Shown: positions 1-41,919, counted from the first letter of the stretch. The stretch is 64,000 nucleotides of DNA from Syngnathus acus (GCF_901709675.1 NC_051107.1:6078001-6142000), one strand, 5' to 3'. Numbers and translations are program-made. Notes: generated by a model not told the origin, from the sequence alone.

Positions 1-715
1 TCAACCTTCTCGGCGTCTATAAAGGTCGTGCCAAAAGGAAGTAAATGTTTGTTTATTGCCACTCATCCAACTCTCAAAGATTGTCTGCAAGATTGGCTTC
101 TTTTTTGGACCTCAAGTCAAATGAGCATGATTTCTACTATTATGAATCTATATTTTAGTTATTATTATTAATTACATCGATTTATTATTTTAAATGAAAG
201 AGCAAAATATATTTCCGCTTTCTACGAGAACAGTGCATCGTTTTTGCGGCAAATTCGATTAAATTAGAGAGAGCTAAATTCCTCATTAATTCAAATGGAA
301 ATGAAGTTGAGGCAAGAAGCCAAGAATGTGAGCAAAGTTATTAGTTGCCTTATTAAAAGAGATACGCAACAATATGTTTATTATATCCGGTAAGGATGAT
401 TCATCCTGACATGTGGTGCAGGTGCGCCTAATGAAGCGCGGCGCCGGTGTCACATGATGTCATCGTTTAATCATGACATAACAGCTTAGCATGAGCAGCG
501 TGGCAAACGGTGGCTGTGTGTGTGTCTGTGTGTGTGTGTGTGTGTGTGTGAGAGACACTGGGTCCACGCCGAGCCTCCGGGCGCTAATATGAGCAGACGG
601 GCTGAAATGACGCCACAGGAAGTGTGACAGGCGACGCGAGCCGCATTTCTCTTTTTTTTTTAGGTTTTCTGAAATGCCCAAAGATGCCAGAAGAGGGCGC
701 TAAAGTCGCTCTCAC
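1..715. other. magi2 intron 10 (partial)
   Basis: Non-coding sequence downstream of exon 10 on the minus strand. It is AT-rich to about 400 and contains a (TG)n tract at about 517-551. No further exon is recognised. Confidence 0.7.
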
Positions 716-32672
<31,957 letters not shown>

Positions 32673-33047
32673 GGCTCACGTCGAGGAAGAGTCCCGTCGT
32701 ATTTTGAGGGTTCCCCCTCCCTCACCCTCACCCTCACTGGGATATGTCTCACTTTTGGCCGTCACTTGGTTCCATGTCCTCTCGTGTTGGCTCGTGAGTG
32801 AACGATTCGTTCAAAAAGAACTAATCTTTTCAGTCAACGAGAGTGAACGAATCACTCACATTCCAGTTCTTTTAGGTGAACTGAATCTTTAGAATCAGTT
32901 CACTCAAAAGATTCGTTCAAACGAATCGTTCAATGAATCCCCCCGCCCCACTCACACACACACACTGATACAGCTTTTTTTTCCTTTTTTTTTTTTTTTT
33001 ACATCCAGTGGAAACAACCCATACACATTTAACAATACAACACACAA
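32673..33047. promoter_or_regulatory. Upstream flank of magi2 start codon with a palindromic GAACGATTCGTTC repeat
   Basis: The 375 bp between the magi2 ATG and the large inverted repeat. The stretch 32790-32940 is full of inverted copies of GAACGATTCGTTC/GAACGAATC, a MITE-like repeat seen widely in fishes. A long T run lies at about 32975-33000. No clear TATA box. The 5' UTR exon and promoter of magi2 are not identified and could lie within or beyond the inverted repeat. Confidence 0.45.
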
Positions 33048-33340
33048 TGGTCATATTGATAGGGTATCCATCCAAACATGTTTGGTGTTCAAAGTTTCAA
33101 CGTCTCGAGTCCGAAGCAACCCTTTCCACAGTGGTCACCAGGACAGGTGGTGACCACCTGGTGGCGCCAGTGTGCCAAGCGCCGTTGGACGATCAGGAGA
33201 AGAAGATTTGAATTGACGGATGTGACGTCAGGTCTTTAGGTGAATTGAAGACAGGTGTGCTCAAGGGGAGTTATTAAATGCAGGTGGCACCGAGCGCGTG
33301 GCAGTGGTGGCGGCGGCGGCGGCGGGGGGCGCCTTCTCAG

Positions 33341-33821
33341 GTAAGCTAGCATGCTGGCAAATGTTTGTCGTCTCCTGCCGTTTTTCACGACGGACGCCAT
33401 GTTGGTTGCAGGATTTTCGCGCTCGAGGGGAGCTCTCGAATGTAGGCGCCACCGAGTGCGTGGCATTTTCTCAGGTAAGGGAGCAAATGTTTGTCGTTTC
33501 TTGCCGTCTCTCACGACGGACGCCATGTTGGTTTGTTGCAGGATTCTTACACGGCGACTGTAGGCGTTGACGTGAACTGGAGTCCGGCCGCAAGGAGAGT
33601 TTTCAAATAGGCCCCAAAATGTGCGGTTTGTTGCCTTTTCCCACAAGCCTTTTTTATTTTGTTTGTTTGTTTGTTGCAGGATTGTCGTACTCTCGTGACT
33701 CGGCAACGAACGTCACGTCCACCGCGACGGTGGGCCTGGAGGTAAATTGTCGGCCGCAGGCAATTTAGCTGGCGAGCAAATGTTTGCCGTTTCTTACGAT
33801 GCCATTTATTATTTCTTGCAG
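33341..33821 (+). other. Tandem array of ultra-short intron-like modules (left arm)
   Basis: Donor/acceptor pairs occur at 33341-33411 (71 bp), 33475-33541 (67 bp) and 33742-33821 (80 bp), with another acceptor at 33679. Donors are CAG|GTAAG or GAG|GTAAAT and acceptors are TTGCAG|GATT each time. The first two introns share the text AAATGTTTGTCGT...CGACGGACGCCATGTTGG. Exon-like pieces of 62-63 bp separate them. The right arm (about 48600-49095, minus strand) preserves the splice signals. I see no long conserved reading frame through them, so a spliced non-coding RNA is more likely than a protein. Confidence 0.5.
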
Positions 33822-34074
33822 GATTTTTCGCTGTCTAGGGAGTGTTTGAGGTTTGGCCACGGCACGCCACAATCGACTTTACGTCGCGTCGTTGCGCGTT
33901 TTGGTCGTTTTGCCGCTACGGTATTTCAAATGTCTTAAGCGTTTTTTTTGTTTTGTTTTTAATGCTGGCCAGCATTTTTTTCATTCGTTAGTTTGTCGAA
34001 GGTTCTTAAATGACGCCGCCCATAAGCGCGTGTTTGTCTGACTATAGGAAATGTTAGTTTGACTCTAGATATTC

Positions 34075-34175
34075 AAAGATGGCGCCCGCCCGCCCTCGTT
34101 CCGTTACGCTACAAACATTTGCGCGGGTTATTTTCTCCCGTTTTGGACGCCGCTAACCTGGATCATCTGAGGTGA
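34075..34175 (+). promoter_or_regulatory. Candidate promoter/first exon in left arm (YY1-like element and donor)
   Basis: AAAGATGGCGCCCGCCCGCC at about 34075-34094 resembles the YY1 AAGATGGCGGC start-site element. It is followed by GC-rich sequence and a GAG|GTGAGT donor at 34172. The matching acceptor TTTTGTAG lies at 34464, with an exon to a GTGAAA donor at 34555. The right arm keeps a GGCGCCATCTTTGAA counterpart near 48260. Confidence 0.35.
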
Positions 34176-34700
34176 GTTGATGGATGATAAAATTGAAATA
34201 GGAATTATAATCCTGATCAATTATCATAATTTACTACAATATAATCTATTTTTTCAAATGTAAAAGTCTACTTAGTATGTATAGAAATACAATATAATTA
34301 TAATTCTGATAGATTATCCTAACGTACTACAATATAATTATAATTATGTATTTTTTTCAAATGTGAAACTCTACTTAGTATGTATAATTGTTGCAAAAAT
34401 ATCATGCCATTGGCATTCTACTCAATGTCTATTTTTGTTGCAATCATTTGTTTGTCTTTTGTAGCACTAAAAAAGGCTGCCCAGCAAGCAGGAGGCTCTT
34501 GAAGAGCCATTTCAGTGATGTTGAGGACACTGAGGAAGAGTAGTCCTAAATCAGGTGAAAACCTGTTTTTGTAAACTTTCAGCTTCCCAACACAACTAAT
34601 GGCTGCCTGTGTCGAGTTTTAGCTTCCCAGCACACAATTAATGGCTGTATGTGTTTTTGCAGGCTGCAAGAGAAGCCGAATGGGATGAGGAAAAGTATCA

Positions 34701-35110
34701 TTCCATTTCCAAAGGAGCAATGCCATTTCCAAAGGAGCAATGCCATTTCCAAAGGAGCAATGCCATTTCCAAAGGAGCAATGCCATTTCCAAAGGAGCAA
34801 TGCCATTTCCAAAGGAGCAATGGCCATATCCATAGGAGCAATGGCCATATCCATAGGAGCAATGGCCATATCCATAGGAGCAATGGCCATATCCATAGGA
34901 GCAATGGCCATATCCATAGGAGCAATGGCCATATCCATAGGAGCAATGGCCATATCCATAGGAGCAATGGCCATATCCATAGGAGCAATGGCCATATCCA
35001 TAGGAGCAATGGCCATATCCATAGGAGCAATGGCCTATGCAAAGGAGCAATGGCCTATGCAAAGGAGCAATGGCCTAGGCAAAGGAGCAATGGCCTATGC
35101 AAAGGAGCAA
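34701..35110 (+). repeat. Minisatellite, 20-21-bp unit, 20 copies (left arm)
   Basis: Six copies of TGCCATTTCCAAAGGAGCAA (20 bp) are followed by ten of a 21-bp variant with CATATCCATAGGAGCAA and four of TGGCCTATGCAAAGGAGCAA. The block structure shows successive local expansions. The unit contains no stop on either strand in several frames, so long low-complexity open frames arise that are not evidence of protein. Confidence 0.95.
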
Positions 35111-36618
35111 TGCCATATCAAGTCAAGAATCTCAAGCAGCGCGCTGCAAGAGTCGACGTGTGCGGATCATGTGCCCAGGAGGGGGCAGTGTGGTTGCCTT
35201 TGGTTATGGGTGCACGACGGAAAGGTTGCAGGTGTGGACAGAGTTTGGGGCTCTGATGGTTGGTCTTGCTTAAGAGGTGTGCTGTGGTTGCGGCTTGTCT
35301 GGATCAGCGTTGTCTTGCGCTTGGTTGCCATTGACGGCTCACTTGGGGGAGGACGTGGTTAGGTGGATGGACACAAAACGAAACTCTGCCATATGACTTG
35401 TACCATTTTGTGTCTTTTTCTAACCTGCCACTGTCGTACTTGCTGCGTTCTTTGTTCTCCCCCCTCGGTGTAGGGCGGCGTTGGAGCGAGCCCATCCCGA
35501 ATGTCCAATTTTGCAATTTGGCTTGTGATATTTTGTCTTTTTCTAACCTACCACTGTTGCACTTCATCTAACCTACCAACACTGTGGTACTTGCGTTCTT
35601 TGTTCTCCCCTAGGTGTTGGAGCGAGACAGTAACATTTTGTGTCTTTTTCTAACCTACCACTGTCGTGCTTGATCTAAGCCTAACGTACCACTGCGCGTC
35701 CTTTGTTCTCTAGGTGTAGTGGGCGGGCGGTGTTGGGGCGAGCCGGTCCACAAGGAAGACATAATGATGCGAGCAGCGCCCAACTCATTGCATGTTCTGC
35801 CTTTTGCAGGCCGGACGCAAAATGGGGGGCGCACGGCCCGATCCGACCCGGCGACGGTCACCAAGAGTAGCTAGCCGCAGTGATCAAGTAAGCAAGTGAC
35901 CTACAACTTGGGGTGCTCTTTGACTGTCTAACTTTTGTTTCTGTTTGTGCAGATGGCGACCGGGACGCGACACGATCAGATCAGAGGTGGACGGACTGCT
36001 GTGGCATCGCTCTGAAGTAGTAGAGTTCTGAGGGAGGCCCACTTCGCTGGAGGCGTCAACCTGCGCAGCTTCAACATGTGATGGATTTTTTTTTTTTTAG
36101 TTAATTCATACCAGCGGTGTCCAAATGTCTGTTTGAGGGCTGCATACTGAAACAAATTAAGAATTCTTTGACACAAATTCATTAACTCAATCACGCAATT
36201 TTGCCATTCATATTTTGTCCTACTGCTATAAAGCGGTGTTGCGTTCATTCATGTGGTGTGTTGATAAAGTTGTCCCGAGGCTGCCATTTGGACACCCATG
36301 GTGACATGTGTGTAGGGCTGCACGTGTATTGGAAAACTGCCACGTGGTGGTATAGGTTATTGACATGCACTTTAAGAAAGCAAAGATTTCATTTTTTTTT
36401 TTTAATGTGGCAAATGAAACATGTTTTCTTGCTAACTATTTGTAATGAGTTTCGAAGATGACAAGTCATTGATGCAAGTTAAAGTTAACTAATCTAACAT
36501 AGTTCACCTCCATCCCAGAATTTTGCACAACTTTGCTCAATGCAACGGTCTGGCCCAACACTGCCATATCACTGATTTTCCAACATGTCGTGCAGCCCTG
36601 ATTGAGTGCCAAACGCGC

Positions 36619-36903
36619 GGCGACGGCAAGCGCAAGCGACGGCAAGCGCAAGCGACCGCGCAAGCGACGGCAAGCGCAAGCGACCGCGCAAGCGACCGCG
36701 CAAGCGACGGCAAGCGCAAGCGACGGCAAGCGCAAGCGACCGCGCAAGCGACGGCAAGCGCAAGCGACGGCAAGCGCAAGCGACGGCAAGCGCAAGCGAC
36801 GGCAAGCGCAAGCGACGGCAAGCGCAAGCGACGGCAAGCGCAAGCGACGGCAAGCGCAAGCGACGGCAAGCGACCGCGCAAGCGACCGCGCAAGCGCAAG
36901 CGA
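36619..36903 (+). repeat. GC-rich minisatellite, 16/12-bp units (left arm)
   Basis: Interspersed units CGACGGCAAGCGCAAG (16 bp) and CGACCGCGCAAG (12 bp). A translation would be Lys/Arg/Ala/Ser repeats. The right-arm partner is at 45694-45992 with different unit mixes (CGGTAAGCGCAAG and CGGTATGCGCAAG variants). Confidence 0.93.
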
Positions 36904-37140
36904 GACTTTTGTGCTTGTCTTGCAAGGTGGAAGAGACGATGCACGAAACGAAGAGCCGGCGGACGGAGGCCACCAGACCCGTGAGCGGGGTGCAAAGGAA
37001 GGAATCACCCAAAGAAAGCAGTCGCCAAGTGATGAAGAGGAGCCTGATGCATGGCTGGCCAGAGGTGACATGGCAATCAAATATGCAAGGGTAGTGTACA
37101 CGCTTGTTGGTTTTAATTTGGTTCCCTTATTTGTCTGCCT

Positions 37141-38500
37141 TTCAGGGTTGCCGGGGCAGCGGATGGGACGAGCGCCAGCCTGCACCGAGAGGGACCGGGC
37201 CGCACCCGCAAGACCAGGGAGGGGGCAGGTAATGAGTACGTCGACACAAGTGAACCGCATGCAACTGAGTGCTGTTTGTCTTTTTGCACTTGTGCGAGGC
37301 GGACGACGAGTCCAACATCGGCCGGAGCAGACCCGGACCTTGGCCCGTGACGAGCGGAGATGCGGCGAGGCCGGGAGGGCAAAGCGCCCAGCCAGCGTTG
37401 AGGGGGGGAGTATGACTTTCTTTTCTTTTGCTCCCTCCCTCCCTGTCTGTTTGAATAGGGTAACTAGCAGCACGCACGGGCAATTGGGTTGCCGTGAACC
37501 TCTAGATACGAATTGGCAAAGTAGACACCCCTTCCTCCCTCCCCCCCTCTCTCTCGCTCTCTTTCTCTGATGCGCCCGGCAGTACCTGCATGGCCTGGTG
37601 CACTCAGGGTGGAACGTGGCTATACCTTGCCCTTTGTGGAATACCAGGGTATAATGTCTGCCTGCCTGGGTCCCAGTGTCGTCGACGGTGTCGAGGTCGA
37701 GGAGATTCTCCGTGACGCCCTCCGTGACGTCACGTTTTCCTTTTTTTTCCTCTCGGGGCCAAGCCAGCTCTCCTGGCCGGTTGTGCTTTAGTGCGCACCA
37801 AAGCCTCTTCTCATCTCTTGCTCTCTCTCTCCCTCCATCCCTCCCTTTTTGTAAGGGGTTAAACCTTTCATAACCCGGATCGCTCCAATGCGCGAGGGCC
37901 GTATGAGACGTGCGCCAGCCCGTGCTAGTTGCCTGATTCAAACTTGCCTTAGTCAAGGTCGCTAGTGGAAATTTTCCTCTTGCCAAAACCACCACAATAT
38001 GTCTGCCTTTCAGGATTGCCGGCCGGGGCAGCGGACCGGACGAGTGCCTGCACCGAGAGGGACCGGACCGCGAGACCAGAGGGTAATAATAATAAACTTT
38101 ATTTGTATAGCACCTTTCATACAAGAAATGCAGCTCAAAGCGCTTTACAACAAAGAAAGAAATAAGCATTGAATGCTTCACATATAGGAACGGCCATAAA
38201 AAGAACATGAACACATTAAAACAGAAACAATGTATGCATACACAATAAAGTGACCTTAAAATAGGAGCAAGCTTTAATAAATAGGTAATGAGTACGTCCA
38301 CAGAAGCAAACCTCATGCAACCGAGTGCCGTTTTTTTCTTTTTGCAGTTGCGCGAGGCGGAGGAGGAGTCCAAACGTCGAGTACCGGCCGGGAGGGGACC
38401 CGAACCATCGGCCGTGACGAGCGGCCTACAACAGACGGACGCACGGGTGCAGATGCGGCGAGGGCAAAGTGCCCAGCCAGCATTTAAGGAGAGTATCACT
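37141..38500 (+). repeat. Duplicated exon-like cassette within the left arm
   Basis: CTGCCTTTCAG|GGTTGCCGGGGCAGCGGA at about 37136 and CTGCCTTTCAG|GATTGCCGGCCGGGGCAGCGGA at about 38004 open two copies of the same block. Both continue through CACCGAGAGGGACCGG, GTAATGAGTACGTC, a pyrimidine-rich CTTTTTGCA and GCGAGGCGGA to a (CCCT)n tract. The second copy is interrupted by a (TAA)n-TTTATTTGTATAGCACC dispersed repeat just before its GTAATGAGTACG. The right arm carries the same pair near 44.1-44.6 and 45.2-45.5 kb. Confidence 0.7.
38083..38175 (+). mobile_element. Dispersed teleost repeat fragment (TAA)n-TTTATTTGTATAGCACC (left arm)
   Basis: TAATAATAATAAACTTTATT followed by TTCATACAAGAAATGCAGC and AAAGCGCTTTACA is a very common dispersed sequence in fish genomes, probably the tail of a SINE or LINE. 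Its counterpart in the right arm is at about 44410-44500, so it inserted before the arms separated or was copied by conversion. Confidence 0.5.
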
Positions 38501-38704
38501 TTGTTTTTCCTTTGGTGCTTTCTTTCTTGCCCTCCCTCCCTCCCTCCACTTTTTCACTGGGTGTGCACACTGGCCGTCTGCATGATGCCTTTCTTTCTCA
38601 GCGCAGCGTCATTTTGCAATATTGTTTTATTGTTGTGTTTTTTAATACATGAACTGTTTGGACTGTCATTGTGTGTGTGTACCTCTGAACCTGAATTAAA
38701 CTGA
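38288..38704 (+). other. 138-codon open frame identical in both arms (left copy); coding status doubtful
   Basis: An open frame beginning MSTSTEANLMQPSAV and passing through LREAEEESKRRVPAGRG to a hydrophobic C-terminal half (SLPPLFHWVCTLAVCMMPFF). The right arm copy at 43878-44294 (minus) has the same predicted residues throughout. It crosses a strong TTTTTGCAG acceptor, so the ATG would lie in an intron of the exon-like model. Identity is explained by near-identity of the inner arms. No known family recognised. Confidence 0.25.
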
Positions 38705-39779
38705 ACTGAATTCAAGTGGTCCATTTTAAACATTGGCATGTGAAGTCCATCGTGCATAATCAGAGTTGAATGACAACATACAAAATGGAATCATTTGAGA
38801 CATTCTCAATGATAAGGCAATTGTAAAGTTAGTCAAACAAAACTGTCTTGTTAAATATGCAGTGTCAGGCTTTTTATTTTTACTACACAAAGAAAAGCTG
38901 TATGCATTCTAAATGGTTGACAAAAGCCAAGTAGCCCGACACCCATAGATTCAAACGACAAGCCTCAGCGTACAGTCTCTGTTGCGATCAATAAGTCTTC
39001 TTTGGCAACCCTGCTTTAAAATGGCCACCGAACTCTGAATCTTGGTATATGTTGGTGCATTTTTCTGTAGGAGTAAAAGTCTATTTTAATCAAGTCTGAG
39101 GCTTCTTTTTTTCTTAAATCATGCCTCATGTGGGCATTCTTGTGAATAAAGTGAACGTTGGTGTGTTTTCTTCCTGTTTGTGGTCTTGTAAATAAAGTCA
39201 ACTTTGGTGTCAGTCATCATTCACCATGCGCCGCAATTGATGCTGCATCTCTTCAATATGAAACTTATTGCATGTTTTGTTACAGGGCTTGGCTTCATTT
39301 GCTGGCTGACTACAAAGAAGACCGTTGCTGTACAGTCCAGGGCGTTGCTGAAGTAAATTGAATTTATAAACCCAGTGTGTAACGTCCAGGACCTTGGCTT
39401 TCAATTCAAAGCACAGTTGCATGTTGCTTAACAACACGGCCAGCCTTGGTGCATGTACTGGGTGCTTTCCCCCCCCCCAGTTCAGAGTTAATTAAAGGCC
39501 ACACCGCAACCTGCTTAGGTGGCACGCAAGTGAGGCACTCTTAATACCGGCATTTTTATTAAATTGACCTAATCAGACAGGCGCGATGAATTCCAAGTGC
39601 TGCCACCTAGTGGCGGCGTATTTGCCTCAACCTGTCTAACGCTCCATTTAACTGTATGCAATCTTTTTTTAATTTGAAACATTACAAATGATAGGTGCCC
39701 TAATTAGACAGCTGGGTCAATGCGACCCGTCTTTTGCGGTTTGATTTGCCCCAAGCAACCTAACAAATACACATAATGC

Positions 39780-39990
39780 ACACTTGCTCCATTTTTGCTC
39801 AACTTTATTGTTATTTAGTCATCACTCTTATTTATTCATTGTGCCTTGTTTTTATTTTTTTTGTGTTTACTTGTATGTATATTGTGTACTATGTCTTGTC
39901 ACCGTGGGATAGTGGGAACGTTATTTCGATTTCTTTGTGTTTCTTGGCATGTGAAGAAATTGACAATAAACCAGACTTTGACAAGTACTG
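39780..39990 (+). mobile_element. LINE (L2-like) 3'-tail fragment (left arm)
   Basis: GTCACCGTGGGATAGTGGGA, then TTTCGATTTCTTTGTG and ATTGACAATAAA, resembles the 3' tail shared by L2-clade LINEs and related SINEs of teleosts, ending in a poly(A)-like signal. The mirrored copy is at about 42600-42810. Confidence 0.45.
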
Positions 39991-40436
39991 CCGCTATCTC
40001 GCCAATGTGCATGTGTCTAAAAAGAACAAAGCATCAAATTCATTTGCATGATAAACTTCTAAACCACCTGCTAGAAAACATTCACCTGATGCAGAATGTC
40101 TTCTTCTGTAGCTTGCTAAGATTTGCCAAATTGAACATTGCCGTACTCCAACCCGAGGCTGTCCTCAGCACTGCAAACCTTTGTGCCGGTACACCATATG
40201 AAGTAAATGACGGGATTTTTTTTTTACACCTCATCTAATATGTATCAAGCATGCCAGATGGTGTTTTAGAGCAGCCTAGAATAGTCAATTACGAAAATGA
40301 AAAAAAAAAAAACTTGCCAAAGTCCTAAAAAAGTATTGTTTTATTTCTTTAATCGCTGCAAGGAGGGAGCTTTGGCAAGCGTTAGCCCATTCATGGTTAG
40401 CGCAGCGCAGTTAATTTTGCAGCGCGGCGTTGGTAG

Positions 40437-40585
40437 CGGGGGGCGCAGACAGCATGGGGCGCAGGCAGCATGGGGAGCATGGGGCGCAGGCAGCATGGGG
40501 AGCAGGGGGCGCAGGCAGCATGGGGAGCAGGGGGCGCAGGCAGCAGGGGGAGCAGGCAGCAGGGGGAGCAGGCAGCGCAAGCAGC
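40437..40585 (+). repeat. GC-rich tandem array GCAGGCAGCATGGGGAGCAG (left arm)
   Basis: Imperfect repeats built from GGGGCGCAGGCAGCAT and GGGGAGCAG. Partner array at about 41987-42150. It lies immediately downstream of the minus-strand tRNA-like module. Confidence 0.85.
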
Positions 40586-40665
40586 CGGGGTGGAGAATCG
40601 AACCCTGGATCTCAGGTGTTCAAGCGCAGCGACGGAGCCACTCGCCAAGCGTGGCGAGCTCGGCA
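40560..40665 (-). ncRNA. tRNA-like module 1 (left arm), pol III type 2 promoter boxes
   Basis: On the minus strand an A-box-like TGGCGAGTGG (40638-40647) precedes a B box GGTTCGATTCT (40594-40604) by tRNA-like spacing. The T-arm stem is decayed, so it is not a working tRNA. It resembles a SINE head. The right-arm copy is at 41920-41985 with a perfect B box GGTTCGATTCC. Confidence 0.5.
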
Positions 40666-40764
40666 GTCACCCCGCTTCCACTTCGAGTCATTCTCATCTG
40701 CTTAGTGGTGCGTCCCGCGCGCGTTGGGTAAGTACAAAAGAGTGTAGACGGCCGAGGGCTGCCA

Positions 40765-40857
40765 GGTCGAAACAGCCGACTGGTTGGTGACACGGTCTCT
40801 TGCCCCGAAAGAACCTGGTTCGATCCCAGGGGGGAGCGCATTCTCAGAGCTCCTTTT
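40765..40857 (+). ncRNA. tRNA-like module 2 (left arm), pol III type 2 promoter boxes and terminator
   Basis: A-box-like TGGTTGGTGACACGG (40781-40795), B box GGTTCGATCCC (40817-40827) inside a perfect 5-bp T-stem (CCTGG/CCAGG), then TTTT at 40854-40857 as a possible pol III terminator. An anticodon-like arm has 4 of 5 pairs. It transcribes towards the palindrome centre and is divergent from module 1, about 120 bp away. Confidence 0.5.
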
Positions 40858-41090
40858 GTAAGTGTCTGCCTATGTGCATACAGCTTGCATATTTAAGTAT
40901 TTATTTATGGGTAAACACCCAGTGTGGCCCCGCCCACAAGTGGGCGGAGCAATGCAGCTGGGCCCGCCCCCAGCACACTGGCCCCGCCTCCGGGGGAAAA
41001 AATCCAGTAGCCCCGCCCCCAGCACACTGGCCCCGCCCCTGGGGAAAAAAAATCCAGTAGCCCCGCCCCCTGCCCTACTATGTGACAGTA

Positions 41091-41483
41091 GGGTAGGGGG
41101 CGGGGCGAAGCCCCGCCCCCTTCCCTACTGTCTTTCTGTAGGGTAGGGGGCGGGGCGAAGCCCCGCCCCCTGCCCTATTAAAAGACAATTGAAAGTGTAT
41201 AGAAAGACAGTAGGGTAGGGGGCGGGGCTTCGCCCCCTACCCTACTGTCTTTCTATACACTTTCAATTGTCTTTTAATAGGGTACTGTCTTTCAATAGTG
41301 TATTGAAAGTGTATAGAAAGACAGTAGGGTAGGGGGCGGGGCTTCGCCCCGCCCCCTACCCTACTGTCTTTCTATACACTTTCAATTGTCTTTTAATAGG
41401 GTAGGGGGCGGGGCTTCGCCCCGCCCCCTACCCTACAGAAAGACAGTAGGGTAGGGGGCGGGGCTTCGCCCCGCCCCCTACCC
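41091..41483. repeat. Central cluster of six GC-rich hairpins
   Basis: Six copies of a hairpin whose 5' half is GGGTAGGGGGCGGGGC, with a 3-base loop and the complementary 3' half, lie at 41091-41125, 41141-41175, 41213-41242 (shortened), 41327-41361, 41399-41433 and 41449-41483. The loop reads GAA in the first two and TTC in the other four. Between them sit copies of GTCTTTCTATACACTTTCAA and its complement. GGGGCGGGGC is an Sp1-type GC box. Flanks at 40920-41080 and 41490-41650 repeat CCAGTAGCCCCGCCCC and CAGCACACTGGCCCCGCC. Confidence 0.92.
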
Positions 41484-41716
41484 TACTGTTACATAGTAGG
41501 GCAGGGGGCGGGGCTACTGGATTTTTTTCTCCTAGGGGCGGGGCCAGTGTGCTGGGGGCGGGGCTACTGGATTTTTTTCCCCGGGGGCGGGGCCAGTGTG
41601 CTGGGGGCGGGCCCAGCTGCATTGCTCCGCCCACTTGTGGGCGGGGCCACACTGGGTGTTTACCCATAAATAAATACTTAAATATGCAAGCTGTATGCAC
41701 ATAGGCAGACACTTAC

Positions 41717-41805
41717 AAAAGGAGCTCTGAGAATGCGCTCCCCCCTGGGATCGAACCAGGTTCTTTCGGGGCAAGAGACCGTGTCACCAACCAGTCGGCT
41801 GTTTC
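41717..41805 (-). ncRNA. tRNA-like module 2 (right arm)
   Basis: Mirror copy with A box at 41779-41793, B box at 41747-41757 and AAAA (minus-strand TTTT) at 41717-41720. Box sequences are identical to the left copy. Confidence 0.5.
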
Positions 41806-41919
41806 GACCTGGCAGCCCTCGGCCGTCTATACTCTTTTGTACTTACCCAGCGCGCGCGGGACGCACCACTAAGCAGATGAGAATGACTCGAAGTGGAAAC
41901 GGGGTGACTGCCGAGCTCG

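Larger units (their letters stand above)
33048..41285 (+). repeat. Left arm of the giant palindrome
   Basis: About 8.2 kb. Exon-like blocks with AG/GT borders read on the plus strand, towards the centre. Relative to the right arm it has an extra 15 bp near 33134, lacks about 100 bp near 34060 and has a longer 20-21-bp minisatellite. Confidence 0.85.

Noticed and set aside
33040-33055. Target-site duplication at the palindrome ends
   Set aside because: Left flank CACACAA and right flank AATCTCC share at most two bases; no convincing duplication of any length.
34701-35110. CRISPR-like array
   Set aside because: The units are contiguous head-to-tail repeats without unique spacers, in a vertebrate genome.
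34649-35362. Long open frames in several overlapping frames and both strands across the 20-bp array
   Set aside because: They arise because the repeat unit has no stop codon. The right arm does not preserve the same translation.
36466-38499. A 677-codon open frame on the minus strand of the left arm, and a 482-codon one in the right arm (44592-46040, plus)
   Set aside because: Both run through the 16/12-bp GC-rich minisatellite and are antisense to the exon-like blocks. Composition is low-complexity (Arg/Leu/Ala/Cys repeats), and no family or conserved domain is recognisable.
39158-39361. 67-codon frame conserved between the arms (partner 43224-43427)
   Set aside because: The inner arms are nearly identical at the DNA level, so conservation of a short frame is uninformative. 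It overlaps AATAAA-rich 3'-end-like sequence.
40560-40857. Functional tRNA genes
   Set aside because: Module 1 has a broken T-stem, and neither module has a recognisable acceptor stem or a proper U33 in the anticodon loop.
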